Shown: positions 24,131 to 31,941, counted from the stretch's first letter. The stretch is DNA of 34,402 nucleotides from DASXRU01 sp039933315 (GCA_039933315.1 JBDTOI010000020.1:1-34402); one strand, 5' to 3'. Notes: generated from the letters alone by a model not told the origin. A program made the numbers and translations.

Positions 24131-26494
24131 TCAGAATTGGACCTTGATTCCGCCTCGCCCGACCGTGCGTGGCGCGCGAAATCCATTCTCAAAATAGGTT
24201 CTATTGAACACGTTGTCCGCGCCGCCGAAGAGCGTCATCAGGACACGCTCAGACAGAAAACGTTCGTAGCTCACGAAGATATCCGCCTTTGTAAACCCCG
24301 GGAACGTGAAGTTAAGAGGGAAGATGGGTGCGATGTACTGCCCCGTGCGATTGAGATCAAAGCTGGCGAGAATCGCTCGATAGCGTTGGGTGACCGCCAG
24401 GCCAAACAAGTGCTTTGGCGTGACGAACTGCGGCTGGAGTCCTGCCGAGGGAACGAATCGCTGTGCCTTCGTATAAGTGTAGGACGTCCGAATCGAAGTT
24501 CCGCGAAAGGGAGTCGCTTCGGCAAATGTTTCGAGTCCCCGCGAGATCCCGCCAGGAAAATTCAAAAAGCCTCCAGTCCTGTTGAAACCCAATGGATCAG
24601 GATCACCAGTGGGGTTGAAAATGCTGCGAAAACTCTTGAAGTCGATCGCCCGCTGTAAACGAGTATAGAAGTACGTAATCCCAAAAAGCAGCTTGTCATT
24701 CGCCGCTCGCTGATCGATTCCAGCATCGACGCCGATCGATTGTTCCGCACGCAAGGTTGGGTCACCGAGCCTCGTCGGGACGTTTTGGAAGACGCCTTCC
24801 CCAAACCGTTCGAACAGGGACGCGGCACGAAAGCCGTTGCCGACGTGGGCCCGTAACTTCGTTCCAGTCGCACGAATGAAATACGCGACTGCGCCGTCAC
24901 CTGTCAGGGAATTGTCCGCGTTGATGGTGCTGAGAGCTCCGGGGCGATCCGCCGGGCGAATCCTGAACAACTGTGCGCGGGCGCCGATTGAGATCTGCAG
25001 CCGGCCATCAAGCAGGATAATCTGGTCCTGCGCAAAGAAAGCGAATGTGCGTTGCCTGCTCGTTGTCCGGTTGAAGGCACTGAACGCCGGGATTGACTCT
25101 TGAAAAAGCGATTCGCTCTCGAACTCGAATCCGGCCGTAGCCAGATTTGAATTACCGAAGCGAAGATTCGCGCGAGCGTCCAGCGTATCGGTGCCTCCGT
25201 TATTTATGCTGTTGAACTCAAAGTCACCGAATGGCGAAAGTGACGCAAAGCGCGGATCCAGTTTTGGCCCATTGTAGTTTCGCCGTCGCGTGGAAACCTT
25301 CTGGTAGGCCACGGTATACGAAAGCGTTTGGTTAACCCGCTGGCTAAACCTGATTGAACCAACCCGTATGGAGTTGCGACGCCCCTGATCTGGATTGTTG
25401 AAGTCCGGACGGAAGGTCACACCTTCGATTGCCGGCGGAAATCTTTCACCCGAGGCTCCCGCCGCGGCCAGCGGTTGGGGATTGTTGTTGGTTAGCGCGT
25501 TCGATGTAGTCGCGTAGAAATTCGCAGTGATATTTATCGCAGGCGTTACTTCGAATTGAAAGCGTCCGGTTCCTGACGTGTTGCCGTACTGGTCGTTTCC
25601 ATCGACCCCGCGACGTACATCAAGGCGGGTCAACCCGAAACTAAACCCCGCACGCGAGCTGATGCCGCCCGAACCTCGTAAGCGCTCGCGAAATAGCGCA
25701 AGATTTCCGCCTTCGAAGCCCACTTCAAAGTGCGGGTCGCCTGAGCCTGTCTTCGGTACGAGGTTAATGACACCGGCGATAGCATTGGTTCCGTAAATGG
25801 AAGAGCCGGAGCCCCGCAGTATTTCGACCCGATCAAGATCGTTCGGGGTGAGGTCGGTAATGAACGGAAACGCAGACCCGTTGATGTCAGCTGAGTCTCG
25901 AACGCGTAGTCCATCGAGCAGAATCGCGGTATCGAAGTTCCTCTGACCGCGAAGACGCAACGAGGTAAGCGTGCCCATCGAGCCCTGTTGCTGCACCCGC
26001 AGGCCAGGCGTTCCGCGAAGGGCTTCCGCTAATGAGACCTCGTGCTTGGATTCGATTTCTCGATCTTCAAGAACAGTAACGGCCTTTGATACTTCATCCG
26101 TCCGCTGCGGAGTTCCGGTGGCGACAACGACGACGTTTTCATTCACTGATTCCACGGAAAGCTGCAGATCGCGGGTGACCGTTTGTCCACGCCCCACGCG
26201 GAGATCATCGGAAGTAAGGGCGGCGAATCCTGGTGATTTGACCTCCAGGATATAGCCACCTGCGCTAATTCCGTTGAAGACATAGACTCCAGCGGCATCT
26301 GTTGTCGCAAAAAGCCGGACGCCATCACGCGAACTCAAGCGAACTTCAGCGCCGGCAACTATGGCTCCCTGTTCGTCGGTTATTCGACCTCTGATTGTCG
26401 AGCCACCTTGTGCCAGAGCGCTTGGCGAAATTGCCGAAAGCAAGGCGAGCGATATGATGATGCTCGATACAGCAAATCTTATTTTGTGTTTCAT
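24131..26494 (-). CDS. btuB: TonB-dependent outer-membrane receptor, BtuB-like, with CarboxypepD_reg N-domain
   Basis: This 787-residue outer-membrane protein probably imports cobalamin with TonB energy. It has a signal peptide (to ALAQG at about residue 29) and a carboxypeptidase-regulatory-like beta domain (IRGRITDEQGAIVAGAEVRLSS... to about residue 115). The plug follows (VTVLEDREIESKHEVSLAEALRGTPGLRVQQQGSMG..., SSIYGTNAIAGVINLVPK), then a 22-strand-type barrel ending in GGIKVQF with a terminal Phe. Start 26494 is set by AGGAGA just upstream; a longer frame to 26566 runs into the riboswitch and is not credible. The cobalamin specificity comes from the upstream riboswitch and downstream operon, not from the barrel itself. 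Confidence 0.9.
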   Translation of the reverse strand: MKHKIRFAVSSIIISLALLSAISPSALAQGGSTIRGRITDEQGAIVAGAEVRLSSRDGVRLFATTDAAGVYVFNGISAGGYILEVKSPGFAALTSDDLRVGRGQTVTRDLQLSVESVNENVVVVATGTPQRTDEVSKAVTVLEDREIESKHEVSLAEALRGTPGLRVQQQGSMGTLTSLRLRGQRNFDTAILLDGLRVRDSADINGSAFPFITDLTPNDLDRVEILRGSGSSIYGTNAIAGVINLVPKTGSGDPHFEVGFEGGNLALFRERLRGSGGISSRAGFSFGLTRLDVRRGVDGNDQYGNTSGTGRFQFEVTPAINITANFYATTSNALTNNNPQPLAAAGASGERFPPAIEGVTFRPDFNNPDQGRRNSIRVGSIRFSQRVNQTLSYTVAYQKVSTRRRNYNGPKLDPRFASLSPFGDFEFNSINNGGTDTLDARANLRFGNSNLATAGFEFESESLFQESIPAFSAFNRTTSRQRTFAFFAQDQIILLDGRLQISIGARAQLFRIRPADRPGALSTINADNSLTGDGAVAYFIRATGTKLRAHVGNGFRAASLFERFGEGVFQNVPTRLGDPTLRAEQSIGVDAGIDQRAANDKLLFGITYFYTRLQRAIDFKSFRSIFNPTGDPDPLGFNRTGGFLNFPGGISRGLETFAEATPFRGTSIRTSYTYTKAQRFVPSAGLQPQFVTPKHLFGLAVTQRYRAILASFDLNRTGQYIAPIFPLNFTFPGFTKADIFVSYERFLSERVLMTLFGGADNVFNRTYFENGFRAPRTVGRGGIKVQF

Positions 26495-26533
26495 GTGTAG
26501 CTTCTCCTGCCCGTCGCAGTGCGAGCTGAAAAT

Positions 26534-26732
26534 GGACGGCAGACAGGTTTCCTGACTTGCGGCCAATGATTCCCACGAATCACTTCGTTCCCCACCTTCC
26601 CAGGCCTGGTAGCGAACGGCATCACGCCGTTCGCCCCGGTCAACCCAGTGGCTAAAGCATCGGAGAACGATCTACCGCTTACAGTTGCGCGGGCAGTGGC
26701 GGCTTTGAACCGCCTTCCCTGATTCGTCGTCC
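26534..26732 (-). ncRNA. Cobalamin riboswitch upstream of btuB (full-size)
   Basis: On the minus strand this 199-base leader shows the consensus parts in order. GGGAAGGCGG...GCCGCCACTGCCCGC and GCAACTGTAAGCGG come first, then GCCACTGG, GGGAAGGTGGGG, and the B12 box AGTCAGGAAACCTGTCTGCC (complement of 26538-26557). Peripheral helices are present, including a 9-bp hairpin at the GCGAACGGC/GCCGTTCGC pair. P1-like ends GGACG (26728-26732) and CGTCC (26534-26538) pair. It ends about 40 bases before the btuB ATG. A segment near the btuB ribosome-binding site, GACGGGCAGG, can pair with CTGCCGTC of the B12-box/P1 strand, suggesting translational control. Confidence 0.95.
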
Positions 26733-26753
26733 AGAGTTAATTAACTGCTTCAA

Positions 26754-26826
26754 GTGGCACAGACTTCAGTCTGTGATGCCTCCTCCTTCACCCGAATCAC
26801 GAATCACAGACTGAAGTCTGTGCCAC
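26754..26826. repeat. Inverted pair of CACAGACTTCAGTCTGTG palindromes overlapping the btuD 3' end
   Basis: Left unit 26754-26777 and right unit 26803-26826 are exact reverse complements of 24 bases, each an internal hairpin. The right unit lies within the btuD reading frame, upstream of its stop codon at 26797-26799, and encodes VAQTSVCD. The left unit lies between btuD and the btuB riboswitch. Confidence 0.95.
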
Positions 26827-27600
26827 GTGCACCGGCGTGATGCGTGGCGCTCCCGTTGTGGGATGCTCATCAACCAATACTTCCAAATCGAAAACCTTAC
26901 CCAACAGCGCGGGCGTCAACACTTCGCGCGGCGAACCGGTAGCGATGGCCCTTCCGCCTTTGAGCAACAAAACTCGATCGGAAAATTGAGCCGCCAGATT
27001 AATATCGTGAGTGACCACCACCGCCGACGCGCCCTTTTGATTGCAACGAGTCCTAACCAGCCTCATCATTGTTGCCTGGTGCGATAGGTCGAGGTTGGCC
27101 GTGGGCTCGTCGAGCAGAAACACCTCGGCTTCAGTAGCCAGGGCCCGCGCCAGAACAGCCCTTTGACGTTCACCCCCTGACAGTTCATTCATCGGTCGGG
27201 CATCCAGGTCATTAAGTTCCGTCTCGCCCAACACCGCCCGGGCAATGGCAACATCGCGATCTGTTTCCCAACCCCAGGCACCGGCGTTGGCCCAGGCGTA
27301 CCGCCCACCCAGGACAAACTCGATCACAGTTACCGGAAAGCGTAGATCAGCCTCCTGCGCCACAACGGCGACATGCCGGCTGATAGCGCGGCGCGCGTAA
27401 GAGGCCAGTTGCCTGCCGTCTAAAAGGATTTCGCCACGCGCAAGAGGCACTGCGCCATTTAATGCCCGCAACAAGGTCGATTTTCCCGCGCCGTTGGGGC
27501 CAATGATGGCAGTTATCTGTCCCGGCTCAGCGCGCAGCGAAATACCCCAGACCGCTCCAAGCAAGCCGTAGTTAACAGTTATTTCCCGAGCTTCCAGCAT
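26797..27600 (-). CDS. btuD: Cobalamin ABC transporter ATP-binding protein
   Basis: This 267-residue ATPase belongs to the FepC/BtuD group, powering the BtuC permease. Walker A GPNGAGKST is at 34-42, the signature LSGGERQRAVLARAL in the middle, Walker B VFLLDEPTANLDLSHQ follows, and the H-loop is VTHDINLAAQFSD. The ATG at 27600 (MLEAREITVNYG) is preferred over a GTG at 27612 because the latter lies in a palindromic repeat. No Shine-Dalgarno sequence precedes either. The last nine residues (VAQTSVCDS) are encoded by the palindromic repeat at the 3' end and are not part of the family fold. It follows btuC after 143 bases packed with repeats, so co-transcription is likely but the repeats could tune it. 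Confidence 0.92.
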   Translation of the reverse strand: MLEAREITVNYGLLGAVWGISLRAEPGQITAIIGPNGAGKSTLLRALNGAVPLARGEILLDGRQLASYARRAISRHVAVVAQEADLRFPVTVIEFVLGGRYAWANAGAWGWETDRDVAIARAVLGETELNDLDARPMNELSGGERQRAVLARALATEAEVFLLDEPTANLDLSHQATMMRLVRTRCNQKGASAVVVTHDINLAAQFSDRVLLLKGGRAIATGSPREVLTPALLGKVFDLEVLVDEHPTTGAPRITPVHVAQTSVCDS

Positions 27601-27608
27601 TTTAAGCA

Positions 27609-27740
27609 GCACAGACTTCAGTCTGTGATTTCGTGTGACGCAAACAGTTTAGTTTGCGAAGTTTTGTTAAAATGCCCCGAGAGTTTGCCACCCACCCATA
27701 CAACATCTGTCGGGGCATCACAGACTGAAGTCTGTGCCAC
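27609..27740. repeat. Composite palindrome cluster between btuC and btuD
   Basis: A CACAGACTTCAGTCTGTG hairpin (27609-27629) and its inverted partner (27717-27740) bracket two other structures. One is the related palindrome CGCAAACAGTTTAGTTTGCG at 27639-27658. The other is a 9-bp inverted repeat ATGCCCCGA (27672-27680) with TCGGGGCAT (27710-27718). The right unit ends three bases before the btuC stop codon. Confidence 0.93.
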
Positions 27741-27743
27741 TTA

Positions 27744-28778
27744 TCACCCTCGTTTCAGCAGATAGACAAACAACGGGGCGCCTATTAGCGCTGTGATCGC
27801 GCCAACCGGCAGTTCGCGCGGGGCGATGATTGTGCGCGCGACGGTGTCCGCCACAATCACGAACAAGGCGCCGGCCAGCGCCGCCGCCGGTATCACCAGC
27901 CGGTTGTCGCTGCCGAATGAAAGCCTCACCAGATGTGGCACCACCAGGCCAACATACCCAACCGAGCCGCTTGAGGCGACCGACGCCCCCACCATCAGGC
28001 TGGCTGCCACGAACACCGTCAGACGCACTCGGCTGACTTCGACGCCGAGATCGAAAGCATCCCGCTCGCCAAGCATGATCAGATTCAAAGAACGGGCGTG
28101 CATTGCCAGGATCGAAGCACCGATTACCGCGGCCACAATGGCCACGACCAGCAGGCTCGTAGTGGTGCCCGAGAGGTCACCGAGTAACCAAAACGTGAAG
28201 GCGCGTATACGTGTCGCATCCATCAGCGTCGTGATGAAAACTATGACCGACGAGAGAAACGTCGTCACAATAACGCCGGCAAGGATCAATCGCTCTGGCG
28301 ACGTTCCGGTGCGGCCCCGGGCCAATCTATAAACCAGCAGGGTGGACGTCAGCGCCCCGGCGAAAGCCATCACCGGACGGCTCCATTCATGCGCACCAAA
28401 AAAAACCAGGGCGGTCATTGTCCCGACTGCAGCGCCGTTGGAAATTCCCAGAAGGTACGGTTCCGCCAGTGGATTGCGCAGCAGGGCTTGATAACCACTG
28501 CCGGCGGCTGCCAGCGACATACCGACGGCCGCTGCCAGCAAAATGCGCGGCAATCTAATGTCGAAAAGAATCGTGCTTTGTTCTTCCGTTAAGCCGAGGT
28601 CTGATCTGCCCCCTGTCAAAACTGCCCGCAGTGCCCCAGGCACCGGCAATGGTTCGCTGCCAATAACCGAAGCAACAAGCATTACCAGGACCAGGGCAAG
28701 CAAGAGCGCGCCGCAAATGACGATGGTGCGTCTCGATGTGGCGCGTCCTTGCCGAAGCGGCGGTGAAACTCTGTTCAC
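27744..28778 (-). CDS. btuC: Cobalamin ABC transporter permease (FecCD family)
   Basis: This 344-residue inner-membrane permease has about ten hydrophobic helices. Family blocks are DIRLPRILLAAAVGMSLAAAGSGYQALLRNPLAEPYLLGISNGAAVG, then GASVASSGSVGYVGLVVPHLVR and PRELPVGAITALIGAPLFVYLLKR. These define the FecCD/BtuC group that moves vitamin B12, haem or siderophores. Cobalamin is inferred from the riboswitch and btuF upstream. The start at 28778 is GTG with a weak ribosome-binding site. It begins 64 bases after the btuF stop, in the same operon. Confidence 0.93.
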   Translation of the reverse strand: MNRVSPPLRQGRATSRRTIVICGALLLALVLVMLVASVIGSEPLPVPGALRAVLTGGRSDLGLTEEQSTILFDIRLPRILLAAAVGMSLAAAGSGYQALLRNPLAEPYLLGISNGAAVGTMTALVFFGAHEWSRPVMAFAGALTSTLLVYRLARGRTGTSPERLILAGVIVTTFLSSVIVFITTLMDATRIRAFTFWLLGDLSGTTTSLLVVAIVAAVIGASILAMHARSLNLIMLGERDAFDLGVEVSRVRLTVFVAASLMVGASVASSGSVGYVGLVVPHLVRLSFGSDNRLVIPAAALAGALFVIVADTVARTIIAPRELPVGAITALIGAPLFVYLLKRG

Positions 28779-28842
28779 GCTGGTCTCAACCCCTTTTCTC
28801 GCGGGCTACGCATTCGTTCCACGGGTACTCCCAACTCTCCAC

Positions 28843-29781
28843 TTAAAAAGCCTCTGGATGCAGAGCTCGCGCTATCTGCTCTAACCCATCTACCAGGCGC
28901 GGACCGGGTCGAGAGACATAGTCGCCATTCACTTTGTACACGCGCCCCGCAACCGCCGCGGGCGACTTTCTCAGCGCGGACGCGACCCCAGAGTTGGCGC
29001 TTCCGCCCATTGATTCGGCAGTTGCCATAATGATGGCTTCGGGCCGCGCGGCGATCGCTGATTCGGCGCTGTATCGGGGCCAGGCTCCGGGCACTTCGCC
29101 GGTGACAGATTCGCCGCCGGCTCGCCGAATCAAATCTGTAACAAAGGAATCTTTGCCTACTGTGTAAAGGGGCTCAGCCGACAGCTGATAAAAGACCTTA
29201 ACTCTGTCAGCAGCCTTCAGGCGATCTTCGATAGCCGCGATACGCGCGCGCAGATCATTGTTGACTTGCCACGCCCTCTCGCTCTGACCCAGGAGGTCTC
29301 CCAGGCCTTTGATTGTACGCAAGACGCCTTCGAGGTCGTGCGGATCGGTGACGTAGACGGCGATGCGCTGACTCTCCAGCTGTTTCGTAAAAGACTCAAG
29401 CTGCGAGGCCGTAGAGACAAGAATCAGCTCGGGATGTAATGCGATGATCCGTTCGATGTTGGGCTGCACAGTATCGCCTACTTTAGCAATCTGCCTGGCT
29501 TCGGCAGGGTAGTCGCAGTAGGTAGTGTTTCCCACCAAACGATCGCCCGCGCCCAGCGCAAAAACGATTTCCGTAAGATTCGGCGCCAGCGTCACGATGC
29601 GGGTAACGCGCGCGGGAACACTCAAACGGCGCCCCGCTTCGTCCACAACCTCATGAGAAGGGCTCGAATCCGGTTTAGATACGCTGCGGTGAGAACAACC
29701 GAACGGAATGAAAAGCGCCACAACGCAAGTTAGTAAACACGCGCCGCGTCCAAACCGGTAAATGTGATTATTTGGAAACAA
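28843..29781 (-). CDS. btuF: Exported BtuF-type cobalamin-binding protein (start uncertain)
   Basis: This is the periplasmic or lipid-anchored binding protein that feeds BtuCD. The mature part has the BtuF pattern: RIVTLAPNLTEIVFALGAGDRLVGNTTYCDYPAEA, HPELILVSTASQLESF, then AGRVYKVNGDYVSRPGPRLVDGLEQIA. The N-terminus (FGRGACLLTCVVALFIPFGC) is a signal peptide with a weak lipobox. The frame stays open to 29892, but that extension is the RNA of a terminator and riboswitch. Downstream of the terminator the only start-like codons are TTG at 29781, ATT at 29763 and GTG at 29721, and none has a good ribosome-binding site. TTG 29781 is given here as the best choice. Confidence 0.82.
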   Translation of the reverse strand: MFPNNHIYRFGRGACLLTCVVALFIPFGCSHRSVSKPDSSPSHEVVDEAGRRLSVPARVTRIVTLAPNLTEIVFALGAGDRLVGNTTYCDYPAEARQIAKVGDTVQPNIERIIALHPELILVSTASQLESFTKQLESQRIAVYVTDPHDLEGVLRTIKGLGDLLGQSERAWQVNNDLRARIAAIEDRLKAADRVKVFYQLSAEPLYTVGKDSFVTDLIRRAGGESVTGEVPGAWPRYSAESAIAARPEAIIMATAESMGGSANSGVASALRKSPAAVAGRVYKVNGDYVSRPGPRLVDGLEQIARALHPEAF

Positions 29782-29832
29782 AAAAGTCCCGTCGCTTCTG
29801 CCCGCGAAAAGGGACAGGCTGGCGACGGGACT
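29779..29832 (-). terminator. Intrinsic terminator between cobalamin riboswitch and btuF
   Basis: On the minus strand an 11-bp perfect stem AGTCCCGTCGC/GCGACGGGACT (29822-29832 with 29785-29795) is extended by an inner CTG-CCC/GGGCAG pairing and followed by a run of T. It lies about 70 bases after the riboswitch, as expected for a transcription-attenuation platform. Confidence 0.9.
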
Positions 29833-29901
29833 AACTGACTGGAACAGGGATGCCCGCGTGGCGGCCTGAACACCTTTACGCGAGGCGTTCAAGAGGCTGC
29901 G

Positions 29902-30020
29902 AAAAGCTCCGGGCAGGTTCCTGGCTTGGAGTTAATCTCCTTACAGTGGCGCGACCGCGCGGGTTTTGCACCCGCTTCCCTATTCTTCCCGCTGAATCAG
30001 CGGAAAACCCGGAGGCTTTT
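29902..30020 (-). ncRNA. Compact cobalamin riboswitch upstream of btuFCD
   Basis: On the minus strand this 119-base leader shows GGGAAGCGGGTGCAAAACCC, the CGCGCCACTGTAAGG element and the B12 box AGCCAGGAACCTGCCCGG (complement of 29909-29926). Closing ends AAAAGCCTCCGG and CCGGAGCTTTT form P1. The long peripheral domain seen in the btuB riboswitch is replaced by one short hairpin GGAG-ATTAA-CTCC. CTGCCCG of the B12 box (29910-29916) is complementary to CGGGCAG inside the downstream terminator (29798-29804), which could form a 7-bp antiterminator. Confidence 0.92.
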
Positions 30021-30062
30021 ATTGAAAAGATCTGACAGCATTTGCTGAAGATGACGGCGCGG

Positions 30063-30091
30063 AAGTTATCACGCACGTGTGGACGTGTCAA
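30063..30091 (-). promoter_or_regulatory. Candidate promoter of the btuFCD riboswitch operon
   Basis: On the minus strand a perfect TTGACA (30086-30091) is followed after 17 bases by TAACTT (30063-30068); GATAAC at 15 bases is an alternative -10. Transcription would start near 30055, about 35 bases before the riboswitch. The remainder of 29782-30259 holds only the riboswitch, terminator and a G/C-rich stretch. Confidence 0.45.
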
Positions 30092-30259
30092 ACAAATGGA
30101 GGGTATGTGGTGGTGCAGTAATTTCGGTTTCTCTGTTCTTCCCCCCTCCCTCTGGGAAGGGCCGGGGGCGGGCCTTCGGCGAATCCATCAAACATTCAAT
30201 AACGCGCGGTCTCGACGGCCGCGCGCCCTTTCTAACGAGATGGCTGTCGACTAACACCA

Positions 30260-31888
30260 ATGTATACTGACCGCCGCATGAACCTGAAAAACGAGGCCAC
30301 AGCCACTGAACTTCCCTCAAGCCCAACCAGCGGGTTTTTTTCGCGTCGATCCCATTTAGTTCTGCTCGCATTAATCGTGGCGCTTTTTCTTGCCGCCAGG
30401 CTTTGGGGGCTGACGTCTTCCTGTCTGTGGTTTGACGAGGTATTCAGCGTTCATGCAGCCCGTCATGACTGGACTCAATTAGTGTCCTTTGTCGCTGCTG
30501 ACATTATTCATCCACCGTTATTCTATGTCCTGCTGAAAACCTGGACGGGGATCGGCGGAGAGTCACTTCTCTGGTTGCGTCTCTTTCCCGCGCTCACCAG
30601 CATCGCCGCCATTGTCCCCTTCATTCTTCTCTGCCGGGAATTGAAACTGGGCACAGCAGCGACCAATCTGGCGTTACTCCTGATGGCAGTGAACGGCTTC
30701 CTGATCAAGTATGCGCAGGAACTGCGCATGTACAGTCTGCTGCTTTTCTTTGCGCTCTGCTCGCTGTGGCTGTTCGTTCGAGTCCTGAAAGCCAGTGCGT
30801 CAGCCAAAAGAGAAATGATCGCCCTCGGCTCAGTGAACCTCCTCCTGGTTTACACCCATTACTCAGGTTGGGTGCTGGTCGCTCTCCAGGCGGTGGCGCT
30901 GCTGGTGTGGAAACGTGGCCGCCTGCCCTTGTTCCTGGCAGCTGGCGTAGTACTACTCCTGGCCTATATCCCGTGGATTTATGCCGTAAGTAAAGCAGCA
31001 GAACCCGGTAAAGGACTGGCGCAGAACATTGGCTGGGTTTCGCGGCCTGACCCGAAGGAGCTGGTCCAATCCTTCACCATACTCAACAAGCCCTTTTTGT
31101 TTGGCCAGAGTACTGCGCAGTCATCTGATGATTCACTGGGCGCCATCCTAACGCTTCTGTTGTTTATCTTCCCGCTGCTGTCTTTGCTCTGGCACGGATC
31201 CCCGGTCAAAGACAAACAACGCAGTGAAGTCCTGCAGGGTCTGGTCTTATTCGCGTTCGCTCCAATGCTGCTCTTTTTTGTAATGAGCTGGCTCCTGCCC
31301 TATTCGATCTGGGGAACACGCCACCTGATTATTGCCGCGGGTCCTTATTCGATACTGGTCGCCATTGCGCTGACACGCCTCCGGCCTTATTGGGCCAGAG
31401 TTGCCGTGTTGCTGCTCCTGGGATGCTGGGTCTTTTTCGCGGGTACTCTTTTAGTCTTGAAACGTCCACCCTTTTTCATTTGGTGTGCCTGGGAGCAGCT
31501 GGCCGTTGAGATGGTCCAGGCCGAGCAGGGTTCGAATGGGACGGTCCGGATATATGCCTTTGAAGATCTGGTGGCATACCATCTTTGGTTTGGATTGAGT
31601 AACGGGCCGTCGTCCAGGTTTAATGTTGCGGTGATAAAAGATGTCCCTGGTCTGCCGGAAGACCCGGCCTACTTCCTGCCGCGAAAGTTCGATGACATAG
31701 GCGTTGAGCATTTACCCGAGTTCCAGGGTGACCAGGTCTGGATCGCCTTCCGCGCCGCAAAATGGAACGAGACGGGTCCGCCATTGAATCTCTTAACGCC
31801 CCAGGGCTATCACACAGGCAAGATTCTCAGTATTAAGGCCCAGGGACATGAGGCATTTCTGGTGCAACTCTATCGCCCGACGAAGTAA
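30260..31888 (+). CDS. GT39/PMT-like membrane glycosyltransferase
   Basis: This 542-residue integral membrane protein has about ten or more helices and a soluble C-terminal part. The block ARLWGLTSSCLWFDEVFSVHAARHDW carries the acidic DE motif of GT39/ArnT-like enzymes. HPPLFYVLLKTW and YAQELRMYSLLLFFALCSLW are also typical. Such enzymes use a polyprenyl-phosphate sugar to glycosylate lipids or proteins on the periplasmic side. Two ATG codons are possible, 30260 and 30278; neither has a ribosome-binding site, and a -10-like TATACT lies between them, so the shorter start is possible. Divergent from the btuF leader. Confidence 0.85.
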   Translation: MYTDRRMNLKNEATATELPSSPTSGFFSRRSHLVLLALIVALFLAARLWGLTSSCLWFDEVFSVHAARHDWTQLVSFVAADIIHPPLFYVLLKTWTGIGGESLLWLRLFPALTSIAAIVPFILLCRELKLGTAATNLALLLMAVNGFLIKYAQELRMYSLLLFFALCSLWLFVRVLKASASAKREMIALGSVNLLLVYTHYSGWVLVALQAVALLVWKRGRLPLFLAAGVVLLLAYIPWIYAVSKAAEPGKGLAQNIGWVSRPDPKELVQSFTILNKPFLFGQSTAQSSDDSLGAILTLLLFIFPLLSLLWHGSPVKDKQRSEVLQGLVLFAFAPMLLFFVMSWLLPYSIWGTRHLIIAAGPYSILVAIALTRLRPYWARVAVLLLLGCWVFFAGTLLVLKRPPFFIWCAWEQLAVEMVQAEQGSNGTVRIYAFEDLVAYHLWFGLSNGPSSRFNVAVIKDVPGLPEDPAYFLPRKFDDIGVEHLPEFQGDQVWIAFRAAKWNETGPPLNLLTPQGYHTGKILSIKAQGHEAFLVQLYRPTK

Positions 31889-31912
31889 CCATATCTCCGC
31901 CGGTTCCTGAAT

Positions 31913-31941
31913 TTGCCGCTGGGTACATGGTCAAGTAAGAT
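31913..31941 (+). promoter_or_regulatory. Candidate promoter of mtnA
   Basis: TTGCCG (31913-31918) and TAAGAT (31936-31941) have 17 bases between them, about 40 bases before the mtnA ATG. Each hexamer matches consensus at four positions. Confidence 0.35.

Noticed and set aside
24137..24658. 173-residue open frame antisense to btuB
   Set aside because: It lies opposite a well supported receptor gene and its translation is basic and low in hydrophobic pattern, as expected of a shadow frame.
26495..26566. N-terminal extension of BtuB
   Set aside because: These codons are the end of the cobalamin riboswitch and the leader; the ATG at 26494 has a proper ribosome-binding site and starts a signal peptide.
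30150..30235. G/C-rich stretch with a weak GCGCGG/CCGCGC hairpin as a terminator
   Set aside because: The stem is only 6 bp, there is no T-tract, and no gene ends just before it.
29850..30254. Small open frames on the plus strand upstream of the glycosyltransferase
   Set aside because: They overlap the riboswitch and its promoter on the other strand and encode no recognisable protein.
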